Of a stretch of 64,000 bases of DNA, positions 52,791-61,359 are shown piece by piece. How positions within the stretch are numbered: position 1 is the stretch's first letter; every line of letters starts with the position of its first letter. The position numbers were made by a program, and so were the translations under genes. The notes below the pieces were generated by a model that had not been told where the DNA came from, ran no database searches, and was given only the letters and a program-made list of their open reading frames with translations. The stretch is from Agromyces flavus (GTDB lineage Bacteria; Actinomycetota; Actinomycetes; Actinomycetales; Microbacteriaceae): the NCBI RefSeq assembly GCF_900104685.1, contig NZ_LT629755.1, positions 806,001 through 870,000 on the forward strand, read 5' to 3'.

Positions 52791-54302
52791 ATGACCGCGG
52801 AAGCGACTGAGCAGTACCCGAACATCCCCGATCGCCCGCGCACCCTGGCCGAGAAGGTCTGGGACGCGCACTTGGTGAAGAAGGGCGAGGACGGCACGCC
52901 CGACCTCATCTACATCGACCTGCACCTCGTGCACGAGGTCACGAGCCCTCAGGCGTTCGACGGCCTGCGGATGGCGGGCCGCCCCGTCCGCCGGCCTGAT
53001 CTCACGATCGCGACCGAGGATCACAACACCCCGACGCTGGACATCGACAAGCCGATCGCGGACCCCACGAGCCGCACCCAGATCGAGACGCTGCGCCGCA
53101 ATGCCGCGGAGTTCGGGGTGCGCATCCACTCGCTGGGCGACAAGGAGCAGGGCATCGTCCACGTCGTCGGGCCCCAGCTCGGCCTCACGCAGCCCGGCAT
53201 CACCGTCGTCTGCGGCGACAGCCACACCTCGACGCACGGCGCGTTCGGCGCGATGGCGTTCGGCATCGGCACGAGCGAGGTCGAGCACGTGCTCGCCACG
53301 CAGACGCTGCCGCTCAAGCCGTTCAAGACCATGGCGATCACGGTCGAGGGCGAGCTGCGTCCGGGCGTGACCGCGAAGGACATCATCCTCGCCGTGATCG
53401 CGAAGATCGGCACGGGCGGCGGGCAGGGCTACGTGCTCGAGTACCGCGGCAGCGCCATCCGCTCGCTGTCGATGGACGGCCGCATGACCATCTGCAACAT
53501 GTCGATCGAGGCCGGTGCCCGCGCCGGCATGGTCGCGCCCGACGAGACGACCTTCGCGTACCTGCAGGGTCGCGCGCACGCGCCGCAGGGCGAGGACTGG
53601 GACGCTGCCGTCGAGTACTGGCGCACCCTGCCCACCGACGAGGGCGCCGTCTTCGACGCCGAGGTGTTCATCGACGCGAACGAGCTCGAGCCGTTCGTGA
53701 CCTGGGGCACGAACCCGGGCCAGGGCGTCTCGCTGAGCGACGTCGTGCCCGACCCGGCCGCGATCGACGACCAGCACGAGCGTGCCGCGGCCGAGCGCGC
53801 CCTCGAGTACATGGACCTCGCGGCCGGCACCCCCCTGAAGGACATCAGGGTCGACGCGGTCTTCATGGGCTCGTGCACGAACAGCCGGATCGAGGACCTG
53901 CGGGCGTTCGCGTCCATCGTCAAGGGTCGGAAGAAGGCCGACGGCGTGCGCGTCATGGTCGTGCCCGGTTCGGCGCGCGTGCGGCTCGAGGCCGAGGCCG
54001 AGGGCCTCGACAAGGTGTTCGAGGAGTTCGGCGCCGAGTGGCGCTTCGCCGGCTGCTCGATGTGCCTCGGCATGAACCCCGACCAGCTGGCGCCCGGCGA
54101 GCGCTGCGCCTCCACCTCGAACCGCAACTTCGAGGGGCGGCAGGGCAAGGGCGGTCGTACCCACCTGGTTTCACCGCTCGTCGCGGCCGCGACGGCCGTG
54201 CGCGGCACGCTGTCCAGCCCGTGGGACCTCGAGCAGGAGTCATCCGGAGGTCTCGATGCGGGCCCCGCCTACTCGACCACCGGCGCGAAGGGCGGCATCT
54301 GA
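52791..54302 (+). CDS. leuC: 3-isopropylmalate dehydratase, large subunit
   Basis: A 503-residue aconitase-family enzyme, isomerising 2- to 3-isopropylmalate in leucine synthesis together with LeuD. The [4Fe-4S] cysteines lie in G-S-C-T-N-S-R and G-C-S-M-C-L-G-M-N. Family motifs H-E-V-T-S-P-Q-A-F and G-D-S-H-T-S-T-H-G are present. GAGGAAG precedes the ATG at 52791. It is controlled by the upstream leucine leader and followed immediately by leuD. Confidence 0.95.
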   Translation: MTAEATEQYPNIPDRPRTLAEKVWDAHLVKKGEDGTPDLIYIDLHLVHEVTSPQAFDGLRMAGRPVRRPDLTIATEDHNTPTLDIDKPIADPTSRTQIETLRRNAAEFGVRIHSLGDKEQGIVHVVGPQLGLTQPGITVVCGDSHTSTHGAFGAMAFGIGTSEVEHVLATQTLPLKPFKTMAITVEGELRPGVTAKDIILAVIAKIGTGGGQGYVLEYRGSAIRSLSMDGRMTICNMSIEAGARAGMVAPDETTFAYLQGRAHAPQGEDWDAAVEYWRTLPTDEGAVFDAEVFIDANELEPFVTWGTNPGQGVSLSDVVPDPAAIDDQHERAAAERALEYMDLAAGTPLKDIRVDAVFMGSCTNSRIEDLRAFASIVKGRKKADGVRVMVVPGSARVRLEAEAEGLDKVFEEFGAEWRFAGCSMCLGMNPDQLAPGERCASTSNRNFEGRQGKGGRTHLVSPLVAAATAVRGTLSSPWDLEQESSGGLDAGPAYSTTGAKGGI

Positions 54303-54303
54303 C

Positions 54304-54921
54304 ATGGAGAAGTTCAGCACCGTCACCGGCGTCGCCGCCCCGCTGCGCCGTTCGAACGTCGACACCGACCAGATCATCCCGGCGGTGTTCCTCAAGCGCG
54401 TCACCAAGACCGGCTTCGACGACGCCCTCTTCCAAGCATGGCGGCAGGACCCGGAATTCGTGCTCAACCGCCCGGAGTACGCGGGTGCGTCGATCCTCGT
54501 CGCCGGTCCCGACTTCGGCACGGGGTCGAGCCGCGAGCACGCCGTCTGGGCGCTGCGCGACTTCGGCTTCCAGGTCGTGATCTCGAGCCGGTTCGGCGAC
54601 ATCTTCCGCGGCAACGCGGGCAAGCAGGGCCTGCTCGCCGCGCTCGTGGCCTACGAGGACGTCGAGCGCATCTGGGAGGAGATCGAGGCGCAGCCGGGAA
54701 TATCCGCGACCGTCGATCTGGTTGAGCGTACGGTGAGCATCGGCTCACTCACGGTTTCATTCGACATCGACGATTACACTCGGTGGCGGCTCTTGGAGGG
54801 ACTCGACGACATCGGGCTCACCCTCCGGGACGAGCCGGCCATCGCCGAGTTCGAGTCGCACCGTGAGGCGTGGCGGCCGACGACGCTCCCGATCCGGGAG
54901 CCGGCAGAGACAGGGAACTGA
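54304..54921 (+). CDS. leuD: 3-isopropylmalate dehydratase, small subunit
   Basis: A 205-residue swivelling-domain partner of Leu[11 protein letters not shown] near the N terminus and [11 protein letters not shown] near residue 70 bind substrate. ATG 54304 lies 1 nt after the leuC stop, so they are coupled. It is followed directly by murA with no gap (stop at 54921, GTG at 54922). Confidence 0.95.
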   Translation: MEKFSTVTGVAAPLRRSNVDTDQIIPAVFLKRVTKTGFDDALFQAWRQDPEFVLNRPEYAGASILVAGPDFGTGSSREHAVWALRDFGFQVVISSRFGDIFRGNAGKQGLLAALVAYEDVERIWEEIEAQPGISATVDLVERTVSIGSLTVSFDIDDYTRWRLLEGLDDIGLTLRDEPAIAEFESHREAWRPTTLPIREPAETGN

Positions 54922-56292
54922 GTGAACACACTCGTGGATGACGCGAAGCAGCACGGTACGGCGGTCGGCCTCCCGGTCGACCGCATCACGATCAACGGCG
55001 GCAAGCCGTTGCGCGGCCGGATCGAGTTGAAGGGCGCGAAGAACCTCGTCACGAAGGCGATGGTCGCGGCGATCCTCGGCGACACCCCGAGCGTGCTGAA
55101 GGACGTCCCCAACATCAGCGACGTGCGCATCGTGCGCGGGCTGCTCGAGGTGCACGGCGTGACCGTGACCGAGGGCGCCGACGAGGGCGACCTCGTGCTC
55201 GACCCGTCGGCCGTCGAGACGGCGCACATGGCCGAGGTCGATGCGCACGCGGGCTCGAGCCGCATCCCCATCCTGTTCTGCGGGCCGCTGCTGCACCGCC
55301 TCGGCGAGGCGTTCATCCCCGACCTCGGCGGCTGCCGCATCGGCGACCGGCCGATCGACTACCACCTCGAGGTGCTCCGCAACTTCGGCGCCATCGTCGA
55401 GAAGCTCCCGAGCGGCATCCGCATGTCGGCCCCCAACGGCCTGCACGGGGCGAAGGTCTCACTGCCGTACCCCAGCGTGGGCGCGACCGAGCAGGTCCTC
55501 CTCACCGCGGTGCTCGCCGACGGCATCACCGAGTTGTCGGGCGCGGCGATCGAGCCCGAGATCATGGACCTCATCAACATCCTGCAGAAGATGGGCGCCA
55601 TCATCTCGGTCGACACCGACCGCGTCATCCGCATCGAAGGCGTCGAGAAGCTGCAGGGCTACACGCACCGCGCGCTCTTCGACCGCAACGAGGCCGCGAG
55701 CTGGGCGGCCGCGGCGCTCGCGACCGAGGGCGACATCTTCGTCGGCGGCGCGCGCCAGGCCGAGATGCTCATGTTCCTCAACGTGTTCCGCAAGGTCGGC
55801 GGCGCGTTCGACATCCACGAGGACGGCATCCGCTTCTACCACCCGGGTGGCGAGCTCAAGCCGGTCATCATCGAGACCGACGTGCACCCGGGCTTCATGA
55901 CCGACTGGCAGCAGCCCCTCGTGGTCGCGCTGACCAAGGCCAAGGGCGTCTCGATCGTGCACGAGACCGTGTACGAGCAGCGCTTCGGCTTCGTCGACGC
56001 GCTCGTCGAGATGGGCGCGTCGATCGAGGTGCACAAGGAGTGCCTCGGCGGTCGCCCGTGCCGGTTCGGCCAGCGCAACTTCAAGCACTCCGCGGTAATC
56101 TCGGGCCCGTCGCAGCTGCACGGCGCCGACATCGAGGTGCCCGACCTGCGCGGCGGGTTCAGCCACCTCATCGCGGCGCTGACCGCCGAGGGGCGCTCGA
56201 CCGTGTCGAACGTCGGGATCATCGCACGCGGCTACGAGAACTTCATCACCAAGCTGGAGCTGCTCGGAGCGGACTTCGCGCTCGAAGGATAA
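54922..56292 (+). CDS. murA: UDP-N-acetylglucosamine 1-carboxyvinyltransferase
   Basis: First committed step of peptidoglycan synthesis: transfer of enolpyruvate from PEP to UDP-GlcNAc. The 456 residues are slightly longer than the usual 420–430, with about 15 extra at the N terminus. K-G-A-K-N matches the UDP-GlcNAc site. The catalytic loop reads D-L-G-G-C-R-I-G-D-R-P with the catalytic Cys kept, unlike mycobacteria where it is Asp; fosfomycin sensitivity of this enzyme is therefore predicted. AGGG lies 6 nt before GTG 54922. Transcription probably continues from leuCD. Confidence 0.94.
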   Translation: MNTLVDDAKQHGTAVGLPVDRITINGGKPLRGRIELKGAKNLVTKAMVAAILGDTPSVLKDVPNISDVRIVRGLLEVHGVTVTEGADEGDLVLDPSAVETAHMAEVDAHAGSSRIPILFCGPLLHRLGEAFIPDLGGCRIGDRPIDYHLEVLRNFGAIVEKLPSGIRMSAPNGLHGAKVSLPYPSVGATEQVLLTAVLADGITELSGAAIEPEIMDLINILQKMGAIISVDTDRVIRIEGVEKLQGYTHRALFDRNEAASWAAAALATEGDIFVGGARQAEMLMFLNVFRKVGGAFDIHEDGIRFYHPGGELKPVIIETDVHPGFMTDWQQPLVVALTKAKGVSIVHETVYEQRFGFVDALVEMGASIEVHKECLGGRPCRFGQRNFKHSAVISGPSQLHGADIEVPDLRGGFSHLIAALTAEGRSTVSNVGIIARGYENFITKLELLGADFALEG

Positions 56293-56299
56293 TGGGTCA

Positions 56300-57076
56300 G
56301 TGCCCCGACATGACCCCGCCGCCGCGCCTGCGGTGAAGCGCGGCGCCGAGAAGCGCCGTCCCTCGTTCTTCTGGGTGCTGGCCGCGCTCATCCTCCCGCT
56401 CTGGAACCTGTCGGTGAAGTACCGCTTCCACCATGGCGAGCGGATGCCGCAGTCCGGCGCGTTCGTGCTGTCGCCGAACCACTACAGCGAGGTCGACCCC
56501 CTGGTGATGGGGGTCGCCTCGTGGAAGCTCGGCCGCGCGCCGCGGTTCCTCGCGAAGGCGTCGCTGTTCAAGAATCCCGTGCTCGGTTGGTTCCTGCGCA
56601 CCTCGGGCCAGATCCCGGTCGAGCGCGCGGGCAGCCAGAGCCACGCGGCGATCCGCGCGGCCGAGCGCCTCGTCGAGGAGGGGCGCATGGTCATCGTCTA
56701 TCCCGAGGGCTCGCTCACGCGCGACCCCGAGATGTGGCCGATGCGTGGCAAGACCGGCGCGGTGCGCATCGCGCTCGAGCGCGGCATCCCGGTCGTGCCG
56801 GCCGCGCACTGGGGCACGCAGGCGATCCTGCCGCGATACGGCAAGAAGCTCAGCCTGTTCCCGCGCAAGACCGTCGACGTGATCATCGGCGAACCGCTCG
56901 ACCTCTCGGCCTACGTCGACAAGCCGCTCGACACCGCGAACCTCACGGCGGCCACCAACGAGCTCATGGACGCGATCGCGGCGCTGCTCGGCGAGCTTCG
57001 CGGTGAGACACCGCCGGCAGAACGCTGGGACCCCGTCAAGCACGGCCAGAAGGAGACGGGGCGCCTCGATGGCTAG
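56300..57076 (+). CDS. 1-acylglycerol-3-phosphate O-acyltransferase (PlsC-like)
   Basis: A 258-residue membrane-associated acyltransferase with one N-terminal hydrophobic helix (about 24–42). Motif 1 H-x4-D appears as N-H-Y-S-E-V-D (about residues 60–66). Motif 3 reads Y-P-E-G-S-L-T-R-D, and V-P-A-A-H-W-G-T forms motif 4. It adds the second fatty acid to lysophosphatidic acid in phospholipid synthesis. It starts 7 nt after the murA stop and overlaps gpsA by 8 bp, so glycerophospholipid and wall genes share this operon. Confidence 0.88.
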   Translation: MPRHDPAAAPAVKRGAEKRRPSFFWVLAALILPLWNLSVKYRFHHGERMPQSGAFVLSPNHYSEVDPLVMGVASWKLGRAPRFLAKASLFKNPVLGWFLRTSGQIPVERAGSQSHAAIRAAERLVEEGRMVIVYPEGSLTRDPEMWPMRGKTGAVRIALERGIPVVPAAHWGTQAILPRYGKKLSLFPRKTVDVIIGEPLDLSAYVDKPLDTANLTAATNELMDAIAALLGELRGETPPAERWDPVKHGQKETGRLDG

Positions 57077-58205
57077 GACGCCGGGCCGACGTGCGCCCGG
57101 CAGGCGCGTGGCCGTGCTCGGCGCCGGAAGCTGGGGCACCACCTTCGCCAAGATCCTCGCCGACGGCGGCGCCGACGTCATGCTGTGGGCTCGCCGGCCC
57201 GAGCTGGCTCGCGAGATCCAGGAGGCGAAGCGCAACAGCGACTACCTCCCCGGCATCAACCTGCCGATCGGACTGCGCGCCACGAGCCGGCTCGACCTCG
57301 CGCTCGCGGGCGCCGAGCAGGTGTACGTGTGCGTGCCGAGCCAGACGCTGAGGCAGAACCTGATCCAGGCCGAACCGCACCTGCACGCGAACGCCGTGCT
57401 CGTGTCGCTCATGAAGGGCGTCGAGAAGTCGACCGGCCATCGCATGAGCGAGGTGATCGCCGAGATCCTGCCGATCGCCGAATCGCAGATCGCGGTGATC
57501 TCCGGACCCAACCTCGCGCTCGAGATCGCACGCGAGCAGCCCACGGCCGCCGTGGTGTCCTCGACCAGCATGGAGACGGCGCAGGCCGTCGCATCCGTGG
57601 CCCGCAACAAGTACTTCCACTCGTTCGTGAACACGGATGTCATCGGCACCGAGTTCGGCGGCGTACTGAAGAACCTCATCGCGGTCGCCATCGGCATCGT
57701 CGACGGGGCCGGCTACGGCGAGAACACGAAGGCGTCGATCATCACGCGCGGCCTGGTCGAGATGACCGACTTCGCGGTCGCCTACGGCGCGCACCCCGAC
57801 ACGCTCTCGGGCCTCGCCGGCCTCGGCGACCTCATCGCGACGTGCCAGTCGCCGCTGTCGCGCAACAACACCGCCGGGCGCCTGCTCGGCCAGGGCTACA
57901 AGCTGCCCGAGGTCGTCAACCAGATGCAGCAGACCACCGAGGGACTCGCCTCGGTCGGTCCGATCCTCGAGCTGGCGCGCGCCAAGGGCGTCGGGATGCC
58001 CATCGTCGAGCAGGTCCGCCAGGTGCTGGCGGGAACGCTCGCACCCAAGGACATCGCGCCGCACCTCACGACCGACGACGAGCCCAAGGGCGAAAGGACG
58101 ATGGATGGACAAGCTCAGGGTGGTTCTGCTCTTCGGCGGGCGGTCAAGCGAGCACTCGATCAGCTGCGCAACGGCGGGCGGGGTGCTGTCGGCGATCGAC
58201 CGTGA
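57069..58205 (+). CDS. gpsA: Glycerol-3-phosphate dehydrogenase [NAD(P)+]
   Basis: A 378-residue enzyme making sn-glycerol-3-phosphate for phospholipids. The NAD(P) motif is G-A-G-S-W-G-T-T (about 21–28). The catalytic lysines are in L-M-K-G-V-E-K and G-V-L-K-N. The usual length is about 335; the core ends near 58080, and the last ~40 residues come from reading through the start region of ddl in another frame, overlapping it by 101 bp. Those residues are Arg/Gly-rich and unlike the family, so a real stop shift is possible. The 5' end overlaps the acyltransferase by 8 bp. Confidence 0.92.
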   Translation: MARTPGRRAPGRRVAVLGAGSWGTTFAKILADGGADVMLWARRPELAREIQEAKRNSDYLPGINLPIGLRATSRLDLALAGAEQVYVCVPSQTLRQNLIQAEPHLHANAVLVSLMKGVEKSTGHRMSEVIAEILPIAESQIAVISGPNLALEIAREQPTAAVVSSTSMETAQAVASVARNKYFHSFVNTDVIGTEFGGVLKNLIAVAIGIVDGAGYGENTKASIITRGLVEMTDFAVAYGAHPDTLSGLAGLGDLIATCQSPLSRNNTAGRLLGQGYKLPEVVNQMQQTTEGLASVGPILELARAKGVGMPIVEQVRQVLAGTLAPKDIAPHLTTDDEPKGERTMDGQAQGGSALRRAVKRALDQLRNGGRGAVGDRP

Positions 58206-59199
58206 CCGGTTCGAGGTGATCCCGGTCGGGATCACCCGCGAGGGCGCCTTCGTGCTCGAGAGCGACGACCCCGCACGCTTCGCGCTCGACCCCGAGCACC
58301 TGCCCGAGGTGGCCGACGACGGCTCGCGCGTGCGGTGGCCCGAGTCGGCGGCGAGCCGTGAGCTGCGGGTCGTCGGGGCGGATGGCACGGAGTCCTCGCT
58401 CGGCGACGTCGACGTGGTGTTCCCGATCCTGCACGGTCGGTTCGGCGAGGACGGCACCGTCCAGGGGCTCTTCGAGCTCCTCGGGCTGCCCTACGTCGGC
58501 AACGGGGTGCTGGCGTCGGCCATCGGCATGGACAAGCACGTCACGAAGACGGTGCTCGAGGGCGCCGGCATCCCGGTCGCGCCGTGGGTGACCCTGACCC
58601 GAGCGGCGTGGGACGGCGACCGCGAGCTCTGGGAGCGTCGGGTACGCAGCCTCGGGCTCCCCGCCTTCGTCAAGCCCGCGCGCGGGGGCTCGTCGGTCGG
58701 CGTGAGCAAGGTGTCCGACTGGAGCGAGCTCGACTCCGCGCTCGACGTCGCGTTCGCCGAGGACCGAACCGTGCTCGTCGAGGCCGCTGTGGTGGGCCGC
58801 GAGATCGAGTGCGGCGTGCTCGAGTCGCGCGACGGCGGGCCGGCCCGCGTGAGCGTGGCGGGCGAGATCGTGCTCACCGGGCGCGAGTTCTACGACTTCG
58901 AGGGCAAGTACCTCGACGGCGCGGGCGTCGAGCTCGTCTGCCCGGCCGACCTCGGCGACGGCGAGGCCGGCGAGCTTCAGCGCGTCGCGCAGCGCGCGTT
59001 CGCCGCGATCGGCGGCGAGGGGCTCGCGCGCGTCGACGTCTTCCACACCGGCGACGAGTTCGTCGTCAACGAGGTCAACACGCTGCCCGGGTTCACGCCG
59101 ATCTCGATGTTCCCCACGTGCTGGACGAACTCGGGCGTGAGCTATCCCGAGCTGATCGCCGAGCTCATCGAGCTCGGCGTCGCGCGCGGCGCCCGGTAG
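58105..59199 (+). CDS. ddl: D-alanine–D-alanine ligase
   Basis: A 364-residue ATP-grasp enzyme making the D-Ala-D-Ala dipeptide of peptidoglycan. Landmarks are L-L-F-G-G-R-S-S-E-H-S-I-S at the N terminus, H-G-R-F-G-E-D-G in the active site, the loop K-P-A-R-G-G-S-S-V-G-V and N-E-V-N-T-L-P-G-F. The ligase-type active-site Tyr is kept (Y-D-F-E-G-K-Y), as in D-Ala:D-Ala enzymes. The ATG at 58105 is in a different frame from gpsA and lies 101 bp inside it, with GAAAGGACG just upstream. Confidence 0.94.
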   Translation: MDKLRVVLLFGGRSSEHSISCATAGGVLSAIDRDRFEVIPVGITREGAFVLESDDPARFALDPEHLPEVADDGSRVRWPESAASRELRVVGADGTESSLGDVDVVFPILHGRFGEDGTVQGLFELLGLPYVGNGVLASAIGMDKHVTKTVLEGAGIPVAPWVTLTRAAWDGDRELWERRVRSLGLPAFVKPARGGSSVGVSKVSDWSELDSALDVAFAEDRTVLVEAAVVGREIECGVLESRDGGPARVSVAGEIVLTGREFYDFEGKYLDGAGVELVCPADLGDGEAGELQRVAQRAFAAIGGEGLARVDVFHTGDEFVVNEVNTLPGFTPISMFPTCWTNSGVSYPELIAELIELGVARGAR

Positions 59200-59206
59200 C
59201 CGCGGG

Positions 59207-59716
59207 TCACTGCTCCGCCGGCAGCTCCTCGAGGTCGGTGCACCCGCCCTCGGCGGGGATCGCCGCGACGGCGGGGGAGAGGTCGGTGATGACGGTGGTG
59301 CCCGCCACGACGTCGTTGTCGACGACCACCTCGACCGCGGGCGTGCGTCCGTAGGTCGTGAAGCGGTAGCGCGGCGCGTCGGACTCGTCGATGATCCAGT
59401 CGACGTCGTCGACGCTCACGCAGCGGAGCGTCGTCGGGCCCGGCGGCTCGACGCCGCAGCGCAGCAGCACCGATGCGGGCGAGCCCCACGCGCCGGTGCC
59501 CTGGGCGTTGGTCTCGCGCTCGGCCTGGCCGGCGACCTCGTCGGGCAGCCGCACCACGACCGCTGCGCAGTCGGGGTCGGCGGCGTCGGGCGCCGGATCG
59601 AACGGCACGGGCTGGCTGCAGGCGGTGAGCGCCGTCAGGGCGGCGACGGCGACGGATGCCGCGGCGACGAGCCTCGGCAGCGCGCGCGGGGCACGGCGGG
59701 AGCGGGGAGCGGACAT
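59207..59716 (-). CDS. DUF3515 lipoprotein
   Basis: A 169-residue lipoprotein with a long basic n-region and lipobox L-T-A-C (about Cys 35), followed by P-V-P-F-D-P-A, the start typical of the actinobacterial DUF3515 family. Four later cysteines suggest two disulfides outside the membrane. The gene converges on ddl and is divergent from thiL; across actinobacteria the same pairing with ddl and thiL is conserved. Function unknown. Confidence 0.88.
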   Translation of the reverse strand: MSAPRSRRAPRALPRLVAAASVAVAALTALTACSQPVPFDPAPDAADPDCAAVVVRLPDEVAGQAERETNAQGTGAWGSPASVLLRCGVEPPGPTTLRCVSVDDVDWIIDESDAPRYRFTTYGRTPAVEVVVDNDVVAGTTVITDLSPAVAAIPAEGGCTDLEELPAEQ

Positions 59717-59723
59717 CGCCTCC

Positions 59724-59733
59724 ACGCTACCGT
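59724..59733. promoter_or_regulatory. Back-to-back overlapping -10 boxes of DUF3515 and thiL
   Basis: Minus-strand TAGCGT (59729–59724) lies 7 nt before the DUF3515 ATG, and plus-strand TACCGT (59728–59733) lies 7 nt before the thiL ATG. The hexamers share 2 bp, and the whole gap is 24 bp. Polymerase can occupy only one at a time, so the two genes are probably expressed in competition. Confidence 0.55.
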
Positions 59734-59740
59734 GGGAGCC

Positions 59741-60739
59741 ATGGAGCCCCCTGCGCACGAGTCCTCGCCCACGATCGGCGAGCTCGGCGAGTCGGCGGTG
59801 CTGGCGCGGGTGCTCCCGAGGCTGCGCTCGGGCGACGCATCGCTGCTCGGCCCCGGCGACGACGCAGCCGTGGTCGCGGCGCCCGACGGCCGGTACGTGG
59901 TGACGAGCGACATGATGGTGCACGGCCCCGACTTCCGACTCGCCTGGTCGACGCCGCACGACCTCGGCTGGAAGGCCGCAGCCACCAACCTCACCGACGT
60001 CGCGGCGATGGGCGCGCGGCCGACCGCGCTCGTGGTCTCGATCGCGGCGCCGACCGACCTGCCGGTCGCCATGCTCGAGGGCATCGCCGACGGCCTGCGC
60101 GATGCGCTGGCCGAACTCGCGCCGGGAGCGGGCGTGGTCGGCGGCGACCTGTCCGCGTCGCACGCGCTGACCATCGCGGTCACCGCGTTCGGCGATCTCG
60201 AGGGACGCGCGCCGGTGCTCCGATCCGGAGCTCGACCGGGCGACCTCATCGGGCACGCCGGCGCACGCGGCGACGCGGCGCGCGGGCTCGCGCTGCTCTT
60301 CGCCGAGGCGCGGGATGCCGCGGGCGAGCCGGATGCCGCGCGAGCCGCCGCCGTGCGCGACCGCCATCCGGAACTCGTGGGCGCCCAACTCTCGCCGAGG
60401 CCGCCGGTCGCGGCCGGTATCGCCGCCTCGCTCGCGGGGGCGACCGCGATGCTCGACGTGAGCGATGGGCTCGCCCGAGACGCGCGGCGCCTCGCGGAGG
60501 CGAGCGGAGTCGGCGTCGACTTCCGGAGTGACGCGCTCGGCGCCGACCCGCTCATCGCGCTCGCCGGCGCCGAGGACCACGGGCTGCTCGCCGCGTTCCC
60601 GCCGGGCGCCGCGCTGCCGCATCCGTTCGAGGTCATCGGCACCGCCACCGGAGAGGCCGGCCGGCTGACGCTCGACGGCGAGCCGGTCGACACCAGCGGC
60701 TGGGACCCCTACTCCGGCTGGGACGGCGTCTCGGGCTGA
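59741..60739 (+). CDS. thiL: Thiamine-monophosphate kinase
   Basis: A 332-residue enzyme phosphorylating thiamine monophosphate to the active diphosphate. Motifs: G-D-D-A-A-V-V near residue 35, D-V-A-A-M-G-A near 88, the G-G-D near 132, and D-V-S-D-G-L-A near 240. It starts at ATG 59741, 7 nt after TACCGT; the in-frame GTG at 59732 lies inside that hexamer. Its end overlaps the convergent rsmD by 31 bp. Confidence 0.92.
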   Translation: MEPPAHESSPTIGELGESAVLARVLPRLRSGDASLLGPGDDAAVVAAPDGRYVVTSDMMVHGPDFRLAWSTPHDLGWKAAATNLTDVAAMGARPTALVVSIAAPTDLPVAMLEGIADGLRDALAELAPGAGVVGGDLSASHALTIAVTAFGDLEGRAPVLRSGARPGDLIGHAGARGDAARGLALLFAEARDAAGEPDAARAAAVRDRHPELVGAQLSPRPPVAAGIAASLAGATAMLDVSDGLARDARRLAEASGVGVDFRSDALGADPLIALAGAEDHGLLAAFPPGAALPHPFEVIGTATGEAGRLTLDGEPVDTSGWDPYSGWDGVSG

Positions 60740-61311
60740 GCCGTCGCGGGCGCAGCGGAGGCCCACCAGAGGGTCGTCTCGCCGTAGTCGCGACGGCGCT
60801 CGGGCGAGATCCCGCGCGGCCACGTCGGCTCGGGGGAGCGCGAGCTGCGCTCGACCACCACGGTCGCATCGTCGGCGAGCCTCGGCGCGAGCAGTTCGAG
60901 GTCGCGGGCGAGCTCACGCTCGCCGAGGTCGTACGGCGGGTCGATGAACGCGAGGTCGATCCCGCCCGGCGCCGATTCGAGGTACGTCGGCACGCTGCGG
61001 ACCTCGACCCGGATGCGCGGCGCGCGGCGCCGCACGGCCCGCGCCACGGCCGTCGCATTGCGCCGGCACACGTCGGCGGCCGCCTTCGCCCGTTCGACGA
61101 GCACCACCTCGCTCGCGCCTCGGCTCGCGGCCTCGAGGCCGAGGGCGCCCGATCCGGCGTAGAGGTCGACCACGACCGCCCCGTCGATCGCGTCGCGTGC
61201 CTCGAGCGCCGAGAAGATCGCCTCGCGCACCCGGTCGCTCGTCGGCCGCGTGCCGGACCTGGGCACGGCCAGCGTGAGCGAGCCGGCGTCGCCGGCGATG
61301 ATGCGGGTCAT
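60709..61311 (-). CDS. rsmD: 16S rRNA (guanine(966)-N(2))-methyltransferase
   Basis: A 200-residue RsmD. The SAM site is D-L-Y-A-G-S-G-A-L-G-L-E-A-x-S-R-G-A, the catalytic motif is D-P-P-Y-D, and the N terminus begins R-I-I-A-G with G-x-R-P-T-S-D-R-V-R-E. It has an Ala/Pro-rich tail of about 12 residues that overlaps thiL in the opposite strand. It starts 8 nt after TATGCT on the minus strand. It methylates G966-equivalent in 16S rRNA. Confidence 0.92.
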   Translation of the reverse strand: MTRIIAGDAGSLTLAVPRSGTRPTSDRVREAIFSALEARDAIDGAVVVDLYAGSGALGLEAASRGASEVVLVERAKAAADVCRRNATAVARAVRRRAPRIRVEVRSVPTYLESAPGGIDLAFIDPPYDLGERELARDLELLAPRLADDATVVVERSSRSPEPTWPRGISPERRRDYGETTLWWASAAPATAQPETPSQPE

Positions 61312-61319
61312 GTCTCGGG

Positions 61320-61325
61320 AGCATA
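61320..61325 (-). promoter_or_regulatory. -10 box TATGCT of rsmD
   Basis: On the minus strand TATGCT is followed by 8 nt and the rsmD ATG (61311–61309). No ribosome binding site is seen. Confidence 0.45.
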
Positions 61326-61359
61326 ACGGGCGCCCCTCCGGCGCTGCCATGATGGAGAC

